DNA of 52,448 nt from Candidatus Gastranaerophilales bacterium (GCA_028693235.1 JAQUVW010000006.1:1-52448), one strand, 5' to 3'; counted from the first letter of the stretch, positions 24,471 through 32,355 are shown. Numbers and translations are program-made. The notes: generated by a model from the letters alone, not told the origin.

Positions 24471-26441
24471 TTGTCTTTGAATTTACAAGAAAAAATAAGT
24501 TTGTCACCTAATGCGATTAAAGTTTTAGAAAAAAGATATTTAAAAAGAGGTTCTGACGGTGCTCCTGTAGAAACCCCGCAGGATATGTTTTTTAGAGTGG
24601 CTTCTACGTTAGCTTCTGCAGACAAGTCATTCGGGGCAACTGATGATGAAATCAAAAAAACTACAGAAGAATTTTATAGCTACATCACAAATAGATATTT
24701 CATGCCTAATTCACCGACTTTGATGAATGCAGGTCGTGAATTGGGGCAGCTTGCTGCTTGTTTTGTTCTTCCTGTTGAAGATTCTTTGGAAGGTATTTTT
24801 GAAACAGTTAAAAATACTGCTTTAATCCATAAATCAGGTGGTGGAACAGGTTTTTCTTTTTCAAGATTAAGACCAAAAAATGATGTTGTTCGCTCAACAA
24901 TGGGTGTTTCGTCAGGTCCTGTAAGCTTTATGGAAGTATTCAATGCTGCAACTGAAGCCGTAAAACAAGGCGGAACTCGTAGAGGTGCAAATATGGGCAT
25001 TTTGAGAGTTGACCACCCTGATATTTTGGATTTTATCAATTGCAAATCTGATAATAATAAATTGAATAACTTCAATATTTCCGTAGCTATAACAGATGAA
25101 TTTATGGAAGCTTTAAAAGAAGGCAGAAATTATAATTTAATCCACCCTAATACTAAAAAACCGGTTGGGTCAATGAATGCAAAAGCTGTTTTTGACTTGA
25201 TTGTTGAAGGTGCTTGGAAAAACGGTGAGCCCGGTATAGTTTTCATTGACAAAATGAATTATGATAATCCGACACCAAATATTGGTGCTATAGAGTCTAC
25301 AAATCCTTGTGGTGAAGTTCCTTTGCTTCCTTACGAAGCTTGCAACCTCGGCTCTATCAATCTCGGTTTGATGATTAAAGATGAAAACGGAAAAAAAGTT
25401 GTAGATTGGGACAGATTGAAAGATACTACCAAAATGGCTATCCATTTCTTGGATAATGTTATTGTAATCAACAATTATCCGTTGCCTCAAATTGATGAAA
25501 TGGTAACAAATAACAGAAAAATCGGTTTAGGCGTAATGGGTTGGGCTGATATGTTAATGCAAATGGAGCTATCTTACAGCTCTCCGGAAGGCACTAAACT
25601 TGCTTCTCAAGTTATGGAGTTTATCGATTATCATTCAAAAGTTCAATCTATTGAATTTGCTAAATCTCGTGGCAAATTTAACAATTTTGAAGGCAGTATT
25701 TATGACGGACAAAACTTCTTATACAACAAGTACAAAGGAAAATCTGCAGGAATTATCACCGATGATATGTGGGCTGATTTAGATGAACAAATTGAAAAAT
25801 TCGGTATAAGAAATGCAACAACAACTTGCATCGCTCCAACCGGTACTATATCAATGATAGCAAGTGCTTCAGGTGGGGTTGAGCCTTTATTCGGTTTAGT
25901 GTTTATGCGTGACGTTATGGACGGAACCAGAATGCCTGAAGTTAATCCGACTTTTGAAAAATATGCAAAACAACATAATTTCTACTCAACCGCTTTAATG
26001 GAAAAAATATCTGAAGACGGAACTTTAGCTCACTGCGATAATGTATCCGATAAAGCTAAAACAATATTTGTAGCAGCACACGACGTTACCCCTGAGTGGC
26101 ACGTGAAAATGCAAGCTGCTTTCCAGCTTCATACCGACAACGCTGTTTCAAAAACTGTAAACTTTGTCGAATCTGCAACAAGAGAAGATGTCGCTGAATC
26201 ATATATGTTAGCTTATGATAATAATCTTAAAGGGATTACCGTCTATAGAAATAACTCAAGACAATTCCAACCAATGAATCTTGAAAAAAAAGCTGATGAT
26301 AATATGCCAAAAGTGGAAGAAGTTGTTTCTCAAGAAAATCAAGAAGGTAAAGAACACCGATGCCCTGAATGTGGCAAGGTTTTGGGGTATGGCGAAGGCT
26401 GTTTTATCTGTTTAGAATGTGGTTATTCAGGTTGTTCGTAA
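24471..26441 (+). CDS. nrdJ: Class II (adenosylcobalamin-dependent) ribonucleoside-diphosphate reductase
   Basis: This enzyme makes deoxyribonucleotides without oxygen-dependent radical chemistry, using B12. I take the TTG at 24471 as start because AGAAGGGG lies 7 bases upstream and MSLNLQEKISLSPNAIKVLEKRY is the normal beginning. The 656-residue protein has AACFVLPVEDSLEGIF near residue 90 (first redox Cys), SGGGTGFSFSRLRP, NPCGEVPLLPYEACNLGS near 280 (second Cys region) and PTGTISMIASASGGVEP near 460. The tail CPECGKVLGYGEGCFICLECG is a zinc-ribbon and replaces the usual CxC-type tail. No NrdB-like partner is seen, as expected for class II. Confidence 0.92.
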   Translation: MSLNLQEKISLSPNAIKVLEKRYLKRGSDGAPVETPQDMFFRVASTLASADKSFGATDDEIKKTTEEFYSYITNRYFMPNSPTLMNAGRELGQLAACFVLPVEDSLEGIFETVKNTALIHKSGGGTGFSFSRLRPKNDVVRSTMGVSSGPVSFMEVFNAATEAVKQGGTRRGANMGILRVDHPDILDFINCKSDNNKLNNFNISVAITDEFMEALKEGRNYNLIHPNTKKPVGSMNAKAVFDLIVEGAWKNGEPGIVFIDKMNYDNPTPNIGAIESTNPCGEVPLLPYEACNLGSINLGLMIKDENGKKVVDWDRLKDTTKMAIHFLDNVIVINNYPLPQIDEMVTNNRKIGLGVMGWADMLMQMELSYSSPEGTKLASQVMEFIDYHSKVQSIEFAKSRGKFNNFEGSIYDGQNFLYNKYKGKSAGIITDDMWADLDEQIEKFGIRNATTTCIAPTGTISMIASASGGVEPLFGLVFMRDVMDGTRMPEVNPTFEKYAKQHNFYSTALMEKISEDGTLAHCDNVSDKAKTIFVAAHDVTPEWHVKMQAAFQLHTDNAVSKTVNFVESATREDVAESYMLAYDNNLKGITVYRNNSRQFQPMNLEKKADDNMPKVEEVVSQENQEGKEHRCPECGKVLGYGEGCFICLECGYSGCS

Positions 26442-26487
26442 TTAGCCTTTTTTGACAATTTTAAGAAATGTAAAATACTTATTAGAC

Positions 26488-26524
26488 AAGGGAAAGAAAC
26501 TGAATTTTACAGGTTTTTTCCCTT
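26488..26524 (+). terminator. Probable nrdJ terminator
   Basis: AAGGGAAAGAAAC pairs with GGTTTTTTCCCTT around an 11-base loop, 46 bases after the stop; the T run is interrupted, so termination strength is uncertain. Confidence 0.45.
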
Positions 26525-26531
26525 CTCTATT

Positions 26532-26560
26532 TTGATTTATTTTGCATTATGTAATATAAT
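26532..26560 (+). promoter_or_regulatory. Promoter of the XRE regulator gene
   Basis: TTGATT, 17 bases, perfect TATAAT; transcription would begin near 26567, about 80 bases before the ATG. Confidence 0.55.
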
Positions 26561-26645
26561 CTTGTATGTATTATTGCTGTTATATTTGAAATAATGAAAA
26601 ATTTTTAGTGTGAAGAAAATTGGAAAAGAATAGTGAGGAAAAAAC

Positions 26646-27317
26646 ATGTTAGAATTTAAACTCCGTTATAGGGAATTAAGGAAAACTCTCGGTATTACAT
26701 TGAGAGAAATGTCAAGTGATTTATCAATACCTTTGTCTTCAATCAGTAAATATGAACAAGGTTTGATTAAGCCAGGTGTTGAAATATTATCCAGAATCGC
26801 AAAAGCATATAAAGTGAATCTTAATTGGTTGATAACCGGTGAAGGTCCAATGTTTTTATTGCAAAATGAATTATTGATGATAGGTGGTACTGACGCTCTT
26901 CGAGTTCGCTATGCTAAATATGAAGACAAAGTTAAAATCCATCCTTTGTCAAATGAGCTCGTAGATGAATTTAAGCCATTGAAAAAAGATTTTGCAAAAA
27001 ATCCTGTTGAAACACTTAAAAAATTAGTTAAAAAGTTAAATAAGCCTATTTGCGTAGAATTTTCCGGTACCGATAATCAAGATAGTTTGAAATTATATTT
27101 TCCGGATGGAAAAATTGAAACTCATATTAAAGATGAAACTATTAAAAAAAGTGATGTGTTTAACGATTTGCGTTCAAAAATTGTTTCTATCTCAGATGAT
27201 AATAACAAACTTGATTTCGTAAATACGGCAATAGATGCTTTAGGAAGCAAAAGCTCTTTCTTCCAATTAAAGACTCTTATGCAAGGTATGGAAATTATAG
27301 TTAAAGAACGTGCTTGA
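26646..27317 (+). CDS. XRE-family helix-turn-helix regulator with unrecognised C-terminal domain
   Basis: At 223 residues, residues 5-65 form a Cro/C1-type helix-turn-helix (LRKTLGITLREMSSDLSIPL, then SSISKYEQGLIKPG and LNWLITGEGPMF). The remaining 155 residues show two charged, probably helical segments and a strand-rich middle (KPICVEFSGTDNQDSLKLYF) that I do not recognise; it lacks the Ser-Lys peptidase dyad of LexA-type repressors as far as I can see. GAGG precedes the ATG. It may control itself and the omega-like gene that follows 52 bases later, where two palindromes lie. Confidence 0.82.
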   Translation: MLEFKLRYRELRKTLGITLREMSSDLSIPLSSISKYEQGLIKPGVEILSRIAKAYKVNLNWLITGEGPMFLLQNELLMIGGTDALRVRYAKYEDKVKIHPLSNELVDEFKPLKKDFAKNPVETLKKLVKKLNKPICVEFSGTDNQDSLKLYFPDGKIETHIKDETIKKSDVFNDLRSKIVSISDDNNKLDFVNTAIDALGSKSSFFQLKTLMQGMEIIVKERA

Positions 27318-27359
27318 TATAAAAATATCAGCATAGTATATTAGTTGTATAAACAACTA
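27315..27359 (+). promoter_or_regulatory. Palindromes before the omega-like gene
   Basis: GATATAAAAATATC (27315-27328) and TAGTTGTATAAACAACTA (27342-27359) are short inverted repeats, the second directly upstream of the AGGAG ribosome-binding site. They could be regulator sites or an RNA hairpin limiting translation. Confidence 0.35.
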
Positions 27360-27369
27360 GGAGAATCTT

Positions 27370-27612
27370 ATGAATCAAATTATAAAAATCGCATGGGAAT
27401 TGAACGAAAATACAGGCAATCGCTATCAATTAGTCTATGAGATTGCTGAATTAGCTAAAAAATTGGTTGATGAAAATCAATCAAAAAGAATTAAAGATGA
27501 GTTCGGTTATGATGATTTTGCATTTGATAATTCTATAAAAAAAGAAAACCCGGTTGAACATGCTATTATGGTAAAAGCTTCTGAAGAAGATGATGGTGGT
27601 TTAGTCGGCTAA
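27370..27612 (+). CDS. rpoZ: Probable RNA polymerase omega subunit (RpoZ-like), divergent
   Basis: The 80-residue product has two features typical of omega: NRYQLVYEIAELAKKLVDE near residue 17, matching NRYxLvxxvAkRAreL, and NPVEHAIMVKASEE near 60, matching KPVxxAIxEIaeg. The middle insertion DEFGYDDFAFDN is unusual and the C-terminus is short. Omega helps assemble RNA polymerase by clamping beta-prime. The assignment is moderate because omega is poorly conserved. AGGAGA is 5 bases before the ATG; a terminator follows. Confidence 0.55.
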   Translation: MNQIIKIAWELNENTGNRYQLVYEIAELAKKLVDENQSKRIKDEFGYDDFAFDNSIKKENPVEHAIMVKASEEDDGGLVG

Positions 27613-27629
27613 GTCTTAGATAAATATTC

Positions 27630-27663
27630 AAAGAGGAACTCTTGATTGAGTTCCTCTTTTTTG
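27630..27663 (+). terminator. Terminator of the omega-like gene
   Basis: AAGAGGAACTC and GAGTTCCTCTTTTTT make a perfect 11-bp stem with a T run. Confidence 0.85.
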
Positions 27664-27678
27664 TATATATAATATGCA

Positions 27679-27709
27679 AAAAAATACCTCCCATTGGGAG
27701 ATATTTTTT
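27679..27709 (-). terminator. Terminator of rpsT
   Basis: AAATACCTCCC and GGGAGATATTT form a stem with one mismatch and T runs on both strands, just past the rpsT stop. Confidence 0.7.
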
Positions 27710-27726
27710 AAATAGTAATCAATACT

Positions 27727-27996
27727 CTATTCAGCTAAAAGTTTGTTGATAGCTTTGGTTAGTCTTGATTTTTTTCTTGAAGCTGTATTTTTGTGCAAAA
27801 TACCTTTAGAAACCGCTTTGTCGCATAGTTGATAAACATTGCTTAAAGCAGAATTAAGTGCTTCTTGATCTTTGGCTTGTGCAGAAGATAAAGCGGATTT
27901 AACAGCAGTTTTGATTGTTGATTTGAAAGCCACATTTTTGTCGTGGTTTTTTGCTGCTACTAAAATTCTTTTCTTCGAAGACTTGATGTTTGCCAT
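27727..27996 (-). CDS. rpsT: 30S ribosomal protein S20
   Basis: S20 is a helical protein binding the 5' domain and helix 44 of 16S rRNA. The start is the ATG at 27996 (MANIKSSKKRI), with AAAGGAA upstream; the frame extends six codons further to 28014 but family members begin with MANxKSxxKR. The 89-residue product is entirely basic and helical, with KNTASRKKSRLTKAIN near the end as expected. It stands alone between two terminator-bounded units, with its own promoter at 28121-28148 and a structured leader. Confidence 0.95.
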   Translation of the reverse strand: MANIKSSKKRILVAAKNHDKNVAFKSTIKTAVKSALSSAQAKDQEALNSALSNVYQLCDKAVSKGILHKNTASRKKSRLTKAINKLLAE

Positions 27997-28114
27997 TGTT
28001 GTTGTTCCTTTCAATTATTAGGTTGTTTTTCGCAAAAACAATCCTTAAATGAATCAGATTGTGATTTGCGTTAGGCAGCTCGTGCCACCCCAACCAAAAT
28101 TGAGGATGGTGAGT
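27997..28114 (-). promoter_or_regulatory. rpsT 5' leader with hairpins
   Basis: The predicted 118-base leader contains a strong hairpin at 28021-28044 (GGATTGTTTTT / AAAAACAACC on the minus strand) just before the ribosome-binding site, and a GGCA/TGCC hairpin near 28080. S20 represses its own synthesis in E. coli; a similar role here is a guess. Confidence 0.4.
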
Positions 28115-28120
28115 ATTATC

Positions 28121-28148
28121 ATTATAGTATTTAAATATTTTATGTAAA
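28121..28148 (-). promoter_or_regulatory. rpsT promoter
   Basis: The minus strand has TTTACA, 16 bases, perfect TATAAT. Confidence 0.6.
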
Positions 28149-28175
28149 TATCTATTTAGATAATATTAACTGAAA

Positions 28176-28349
28176 TTAATTTTCAGGATTATCTTTAAGC
28201 AGTTTTTTTAAGGTTTTCAATTCTTTTTGGCTAAATATTCCTTTGTTTTCCAAGGCAGAGTGAATTATTGCCGAAAAACTTTCTTTTACGTGAATTTTTT
28301 CATTATTAATTTTATCATTTTGTTTATTATTGTCGTTATTTTGCGTCAT
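28176..28349 (-). CDS. Small hydrophilic protein of 57 residues, unrecognised
   Basis: On the minus strand an ATG at 28349 preceded by AAGAGAA opens a 57-codon frame. The first 20 residues are Asn/Gln/Lys-rich and probably disordered (MTQNNDNNKQNDK), and the rest reads as two amphipathic helices (ESFSAIIHSALENKGIFS, then QKELKTLKKLLKDN). No signal or membrane span. It is divergent from the small XRE regulator gene at 28457 and ends just upstream of the rpsT promoter. The helical half resembles short regulatory or partner peptides, but I recognise no family. Confidence 0.5.
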   Translation of the reverse strand: MTQNNDNNKQNDKINNEKIHVKESFSAIIHSALENKGIFSQKELKTLKKLLKDNPEN

Positions 28350-28421
28350 AAATTCTCTTTATTAATTAATATTAATTCTAATGAGTCAAATATGAATTGT
28401 TTATATCATTTGTGATAGAAA

Positions 28422-28450
28422 ATGTCAATTGCAAATTCCTTTGATAAAAT
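28422..28450 (+). promoter_or_regulatory. Promoter of the small XRE gene, probably leaderless
   Basis: ATGTCA, 17 bases, TAAAAT ends 6 bases before the ATG at 28457, so transcription would begin at or next to the start codon. No ribosome-binding site precedes that ATG. Confidence 0.4.
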
Positions 28451-28456
28451 TATTGA

Positions 28457-28660
28457 ATGATTAAGAATAATTTATCCCGAATTATGGGTGAAAAACGAAT
28501 TAAGATATTTGAACTGGAAAAGACGACTGGTGCAAGCAGAAGCACATTAACAAGATTATATTATGACAGAGCGAATTCGATAAATTTAAAAACATTGGAA
28601 AATTTGTGCAGGGAGCTTAATTGCACTCCTGCTGACATATTTGAATATATCGCTGATTAA
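28457..28660 (+). CDS. Small XRE-family helix-turn-helix regulator
   Basis: The 67-residue protein is a single Cro/C1-type helix-turn-helix domain of the YozG type: RIMGEKRIKIFELEKTTGAS, then STLTRLYYDRANSINLKTLENL and a C-terminal CTPADIFEYI. Such regulators usually act as dimers on nearby promoters. The gene lacks a ribosome-binding site and a candidate -10 element lies 6 bases upstream, suggesting a leaderless mRNA. It is divergent from a 57-residue small gene and could regulate it and itself. Confidence 0.85.
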   Translation: MIKNNLSRIMGEKRIKIFELEKTTGASRSTLTRLYYDRANSINLKTLENLCRELNCTPADIFEYIAD

Positions 28661-28753
28661 TTTTGTTACATACGTTACATTTCTTCTTCATTTAGGCAAA
28701 AAACATGGTTTACATTCTTTCTAATGTCTGTTGGACTATTAATAAAGTATTGT

Positions 28754-30334
28754 ATGAATATTTCAAATCAAATATTAAATTTTGTAAGTCAGCCAAAGCC
28801 GAAAAAAATAATTTCCCATCTTGTAAAAGACGGTGCGTTGTTGCCTGTAATTTTGTTGGAATCGACCGTTACTTCAGGAAGAACGCTTCAAGCCTATAAA
28901 AGATCCGGTGCACCTGAAGCAAGAGAACGCTTTATTGAAGAATCTACAGGTGCTGTCGTTTGGCTATTCGGTGTTAAGACTTTTAATAAAATAGGCGATT
29001 TCGTTACCAAAAAGTTATTTAAAATGCCTCTTGTTGATTTTTCAGTCGGCAAGGATCCCTTAAGAACCCCTTTTGCTAATGCTTTGAAAACTTCTAAAGA
29101 AATGTGTAAAAATGCTCCCGGAAAATTCAAAGAACTTTCTGCGACTCAACTTGCCTCTATAAAACTTGGTAAAATAGCTTTGAGTGTTGCTGCTGCTACC
29201 TCTTTTATCGGGTTAGTTATGCCTAAGGTAAACCATAAAATTACTAGAAAAATGCATGAAAAACAGCTTGCAAAAGAGGCTCAAAATGCTAAAAATAATT
29301 CTCCGGTTCAAGAAGGCTTAAAGCTCGATGGGATAAACACATTTAAAAATAAATTATCTTCTGATAAAAAGCCGTCTTTTAAAGGTGGCGGGTTGGGAGA
29401 AGGTATCGCTAATTTTGCTAACTTGCTTGAATATAACCCGATTGCTCGTTTGATTTCTACTGATGTCGGAATTTTAGCCGGCCGTACTGCTAATGCAAGA
29501 AATAAAGATGAAAAAATTGAAATCGGTTTCCGTGACGCATCTTCAATCTATTTCTATATGTTTTCTACTAATCATGTCACAAAACTTTTGGAAAAAATTG
29601 GAGATTATGGAAAAGTTTCACGCCTAGACCCTTCTTCTGCTTCGGTTGCACATCAAATGCTTGTTGAGTCTTTGAAAAATTCCAACGGCAAAATGGACCT
29701 TGAACAATTTAAAAAGTCTATTACCGCTAATATTTCATCAGAGAATAAAGCTTTATTAGAAAAAGTTCCATTTAAAGATGATGTTATTACGTTAGATAAT
29801 TTGAAAAAAGTTATACCTGAAAAATTCCATAAAAAAGCTTTGGAAATGTCAAAACTTCAACCGCAACAAGCCATAAATGATGAACTTATAAGTGTACTTT
29901 CTAAAAAACAAGTGGTTGACGTTCTTTCTGAAGGGGCTGTAACTGAGCCGAAATTCTTGCTTGAAATGTATAAAACCGCTTTTGGCAAAGAGCTTTTGGA
30001 CCCGCATTCATATATTCCTATGAAAAAAATCAACGCATTTAGAGATAACATAGATTTTTATCTTGAAGGAATAACTACTTTCGTTAAAAAAGGTAATGCA
30101 AAGCAGGTCACAAATGAAGTTGTAGATGCAATTAATAACAAAAATCTATTAAAATCAGGTGGCTTCTTTGCTGCAGGCTTCTTGATTTCAGCAGCTTTCT
30201 TGTCTACGATTATTCCGAAAACTCAATATTTGATTACAAAGTTAAGAACCGGTAAAAATGAGTTCCCGGGTATTGAAGCTGAAAGGCAAGAAGATGAAAA
30301 AGAGCTTGCTCAAAAAAATAAAAAAAGTGCATAA
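28754..30334 (+). CDS. Large membrane-associated protein, lineage-restricted, unrecognised
   Basis: I prefer the ATG at 28754 (MNISNQILNF), giving 526 residues; 28724 is an alternative, and neither has a clear ribosome-binding site. Hydrophobic segments occur at about residues 145-170 (LGKIALSVAAATSFIGLVM) and 475-500 (GGFFAAGFLISAAFLSTII). Between them is a long soluble part with SFKGGGLGEGIANFANLL, LISTDVGILAGRTANARN and DASSIYFYMFSTNHVTKLLE. The FKGG...GRTxNARN...E..FRD..S..F...ST pattern is one I associate with proteins of gut Melainabacteria, whose function is unknown. The C-terminus is charged. It is followed by a terminator and stands alone. Confidence 0.75.
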   Translation: MNISNQILNFVSQPKPKKIISHLVKDGALLPVILLESTVTSGRTLQAYKRSGAPEARERFIEESTGAVVWLFGVKTFNKIGDFVTKKLFKMPLVDFSVGKDPLRTPFANALKTSKEMCKNAPGKFKELSATQLASIKLGKIALSVAAATSFIGLVMPKVNHKITRKMHEKQLAKEAQNAKNNSPVQEGLKLDGINTFKNKLSSDKKPSFKGGGLGEGIANFANLLEYNPIARLISTDVGILAGRTANARNKDEKIEIGFRDASSIYFYMFSTNHVTKLLEKIGDYGKVSRLDPSSASVAHQMLVESLKNSNGKMDLEQFKKSITANISSENKALLEKVPFKDDVITLDNLKKVIPEKFHKKALEMSKLQPQQAINDELISVLSKKQVVDVLSEGAVTEPKFLLEMYKTAFGKELLDPHSYIPMKKINAFRDNIDFYLEGITTFVKKGNAKQVTNEVVDAINNKNLLKSGGFFAAGFLISAAFLSTIIPKTQYLITKLRTGKNEFPGIEAERQEDEKELAQKNKKSA

Positions 30335-30335
30335 A

Positions 30336-30360
30336 AAGCGGGAAGTGAATCTTCCCGCTT
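30336..30360 (+). terminator. Bidirectional hairpin terminator
   Basis: AAGCGGGAAG and CTTCCCGCTT form a perfect 10-bp stem between converging genes; the T runs are short on both strands. Confidence 0.7.
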
Positions 30361-30365
30361 AAATT

Positions 30366-30836
30366 TTAGTTATCTAAATGAACAACCATTTTTTCAAGTT
30401 TTGGAGTATAGTATTTTGCAACTACGGGCGAAAATTTTAGTACTGTATAATCAGGGTCTTCCACTCCTTTTTTGAAATAGTGTGCCCATTCTGCTTTCCA
30501 AATTTTTTCTTTAAGTTTATTGTCGGTAACGATTTCAGTTGTTCCGAAAAGGGTTATTGAGCTTTGAGTTTTCGGACAATAAAAATAAAGCGATGAATGT
30601 TTGCTGTCTTTTATTTGTTCCATTTTTTCAGAGGATAAAGAAGATACAATAAAGTTTGATAAGTCATCTTCTGTATCTAAAAATTCAACAATATCAGGTT
30701 TGTGTTCTTCTGAACGCATATTTGCCATTGCTCTTGTTTCACCTGAATCATAGTCTTTATTATAGGTGCTAAAGTACATTGTGTCGCAACATTCAATGAT
30801 TTTTTTTGCTTCTTTTAAAAATTCTTTTTGTTCCAT
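30366..30836 (-). CDS. Pyridoxamine 5'-phosphate oxidase-family FMN-binding protein
   Basis: At 156 residues, this has the split-barrel fold of the PNPOx/general stress protein 26 group: ECCDTMYFSTYNKDYDSGETRAM-type start (CCDTMYFSTYN then RAMANMRS), NFIVSSLSSEKMEQIKDSK, SLYFYCPKTQSSITLFGT and WAHYFKKGVEDPDYTVLKF. Members bind FMN or F420 and act as small reductases, often with poorly known substrates. It is not expected to be true PdxH, which is longer. AAGGAGAAT precedes the ATG. Confidence 0.82.
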   Translation of the reverse strand: MEQKEFLKEAKKIIECCDTMYFSTYNKDYDSGETRAMANMRSEEHKPDIVEFLDTEDDLSNFIVSSLSSEKMEQIKDSKHSSLYFYCPKTQSSITLFGTTEIVTDNKLKEKIWKAEWAHYFKKGVEDPDYTVLKFSPVVAKYYTPKLEKMVVHLDN

Positions 30837-30911
30837 ATTTATTCTCCTTTGATTTTGAGAATAAAATAAATATAATGATTTTATATTGCCTTGAAAGCTA
30901 TATTGATAGGG

Positions 30912-31505
30912 CTATATATTATTAGAAATCCAATCAAGCATTGGTATAAGGGCATTAGCTCGGTGAGAGATTTTATTTTTCAGTTCTGAATTCATTTCAG
31001 CCATTGTTTGGTTGTATTCTGGAATATGAAAAATAGGGTCATAACCAAAGCCGTTGCTGCCTCTTGGGGTGTCGATAATCAGTCCTTCGATTTTTCCTTC
31101 TGTTTGGTGGACGACATTTCCTTTTGAGTCAACGAGAACCATTACTGATACAAAGTGGGCGGTTCTTTTTTGTAGTGGAAAATGTTTTAATTCTTGTAAC
31201 AATTTTTCTATTTTTTCTTTTTGAGAGCCTGCATAACGAGCCGAATAAAGCCCGGGGGCTCCGTTTAAGACATCAACGCAAAGCCCTGAATCATCAGCAA
31301 GACAATAGCTATCAGATAGTTTTGCAGCCTCGTAAGCTTTTATGTATGCGTTTTCAAAATAACTTGTTCCGTTTTCGACAGGATGGAAATCACCTTTAAC
31401 TATATCAAATTTAATAGTTTCAATATTGTTTATGGCAGCAATTTCCTCAAGCTTGTGAGGATTTGCAGTTGCTATTATGATATTTTTTTGTAAATTATTT
31501 ACCAA
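30912..31505 (-). CDS. rdgB: XTP/dITP pyrophosphatase (non-canonical purine NTP phosphatase)
   Basis: RdgB removes ITP, dITP and XTP from the nucleotide pool. At 197 residues, this has the HAM1 family motifs: ATANPHKLEEI near residue 12, CLADDSGLCVDVLNGAPGLYSARYAG near 67 (Asp catalytic pair), and the C-terminal GFGYDPIF and SHRANAL. The first 11 bases overlap the end of uppS, so translation is coupled. The uppS-rdgB order is not standard but both are housekeeping genes. Confidence 0.93.
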   Translation of the reverse strand: MVNNLQKNIIIATANPHKLEEIAAINNIETIKFDIVKGDFHPVENGTSYFENAYIKAYEAAKLSDSYCLADDSGLCVDVLNGAPGLYSARYAGSQKEKIEKLLQELKHFPLQKRTAHFVSVMVLVDSKGNVVHQTEGKIEGLIIDTPRGSNGFGYDPIFHIPEYNQTMAEMNSELKNKISHRANALIPMLDWISNNI

Positions 31506-32235
31506 ATCGTCTGTTTCTGTTTTTAAATTCTATAATCGCATCAGATAGGGCATCTTTATCAAATTCCGGCCAATATTTATCTGTGACATAAATCTCCGAA
31601 TATGCAAGTTGCCACAATAAATAGTTGCTTATTCTCATTTCGCCGCCTGTTCTTATTAAAAGGTCTGGGTCCGGAATATTTGAGGTGTATAAATTTTGTG
31701 AGATAGTTTCTTCTGTAATATCTTGAGGTGCGATTTCTTTGTTTTCAACTTTCTTTGCTATTTTGCACATTGCATGAGTGAGCTCCAATCTGGAGCCATA
31801 GTTGAATGCGATTTGAAGCTTTACGCCTGTATTGTTTTTCGTTTTTTCTGTTGCATTATTTAATATAGGCAACAATTCTTTTGGTAATTCTTGTATGTTG
31901 CCGATAAAGCTAATGCGAACATTATTTTCATGCATTTCGTTAAGTTCATTTTGAAGCGTTTTTGCAAGAAGTCCCATAAGAAAGCTGACTTCTTCGGGTG
32001 CTCTATTCCAGTTTTCTGTTGAAAAAGCATACACAGTTAAATATTTTATGCCAAAGTCATCACAAGCTCGCATTGTATCTTTGAGGGCATTTACGCCTTT
32101 TTGGTGCCCGAATGCTGTCGGAAGATGTTTCTCTTTAGCCCATCTGCGATTTCCGTCCATAATTATGGCTACGTGTTGTAAGTTTAATTCTTTTACGGTT
32201 TCTGTTATTTCAGCATATTTAGTTTGTGTAATCAC
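31495..32235 (-). CDS. uppS: Undecaprenyl diphosphate synthase (isoprenyl transferase)
   Basis: UppS builds the C55 lipid carrier for peptidoglycan and surface glycans from FPP and IPP. At 246 residues, this has HVAIIMDGNRRWAKEK with catalytic Asp27, GHQKGVNALK, TVYAFSTENWNRAPEEV near residue 70, and the C-terminal PDLLIRTGGEMRISNYLLWQLAYSE region (cis-prenyltransferase signature). It fits the window's many glycan genes. Its last bases overlap rdgB. Confidence 0.95.
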   Translation of the reverse strand: MITQTKYAEITETVKELNLQHVAIIMDGNRRWAKEKHLPTAFGHQKGVNALKDTMRACDDFGIKYLTVYAFSTENWNRAPEEVSFLMGLLAKTLQNELNEMHENNVRISFIGNIQELPKELLPILNNATEKTKNNTGVKLQIAFNYGSRLELTHAMCKIAKKVENKEIAPQDITEETISQNLYTSNIPDPDLLIRTGGEMRISNYLLWQLAYSEIYVTDKYWPEFDKDALSDAIIEFKNRNRRFGK

Positions 32236-32321
32236 GATTATAAATTCCTTTATTGATATTGGAAATTATAATCTAAATAAAAGAATATTGATAGAGCTTT
32301 AAATGAAAATGTTGCTAAATG

Positions 32322-32355
32322 TGTAGTAGGGAATGAGCAAAAGTCATTCCCTACA
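32322..32355 (-). terminator. Hairpin after the 11-mer repeat protein gene
   Basis: TGTAG-(TA)-GGGAATGA and TCATTCCCTACA form a 12-bp stem with a two-base bulge, 37 bases beyond the stop at 32392. It lacks a long T run. Confidence 0.5.
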
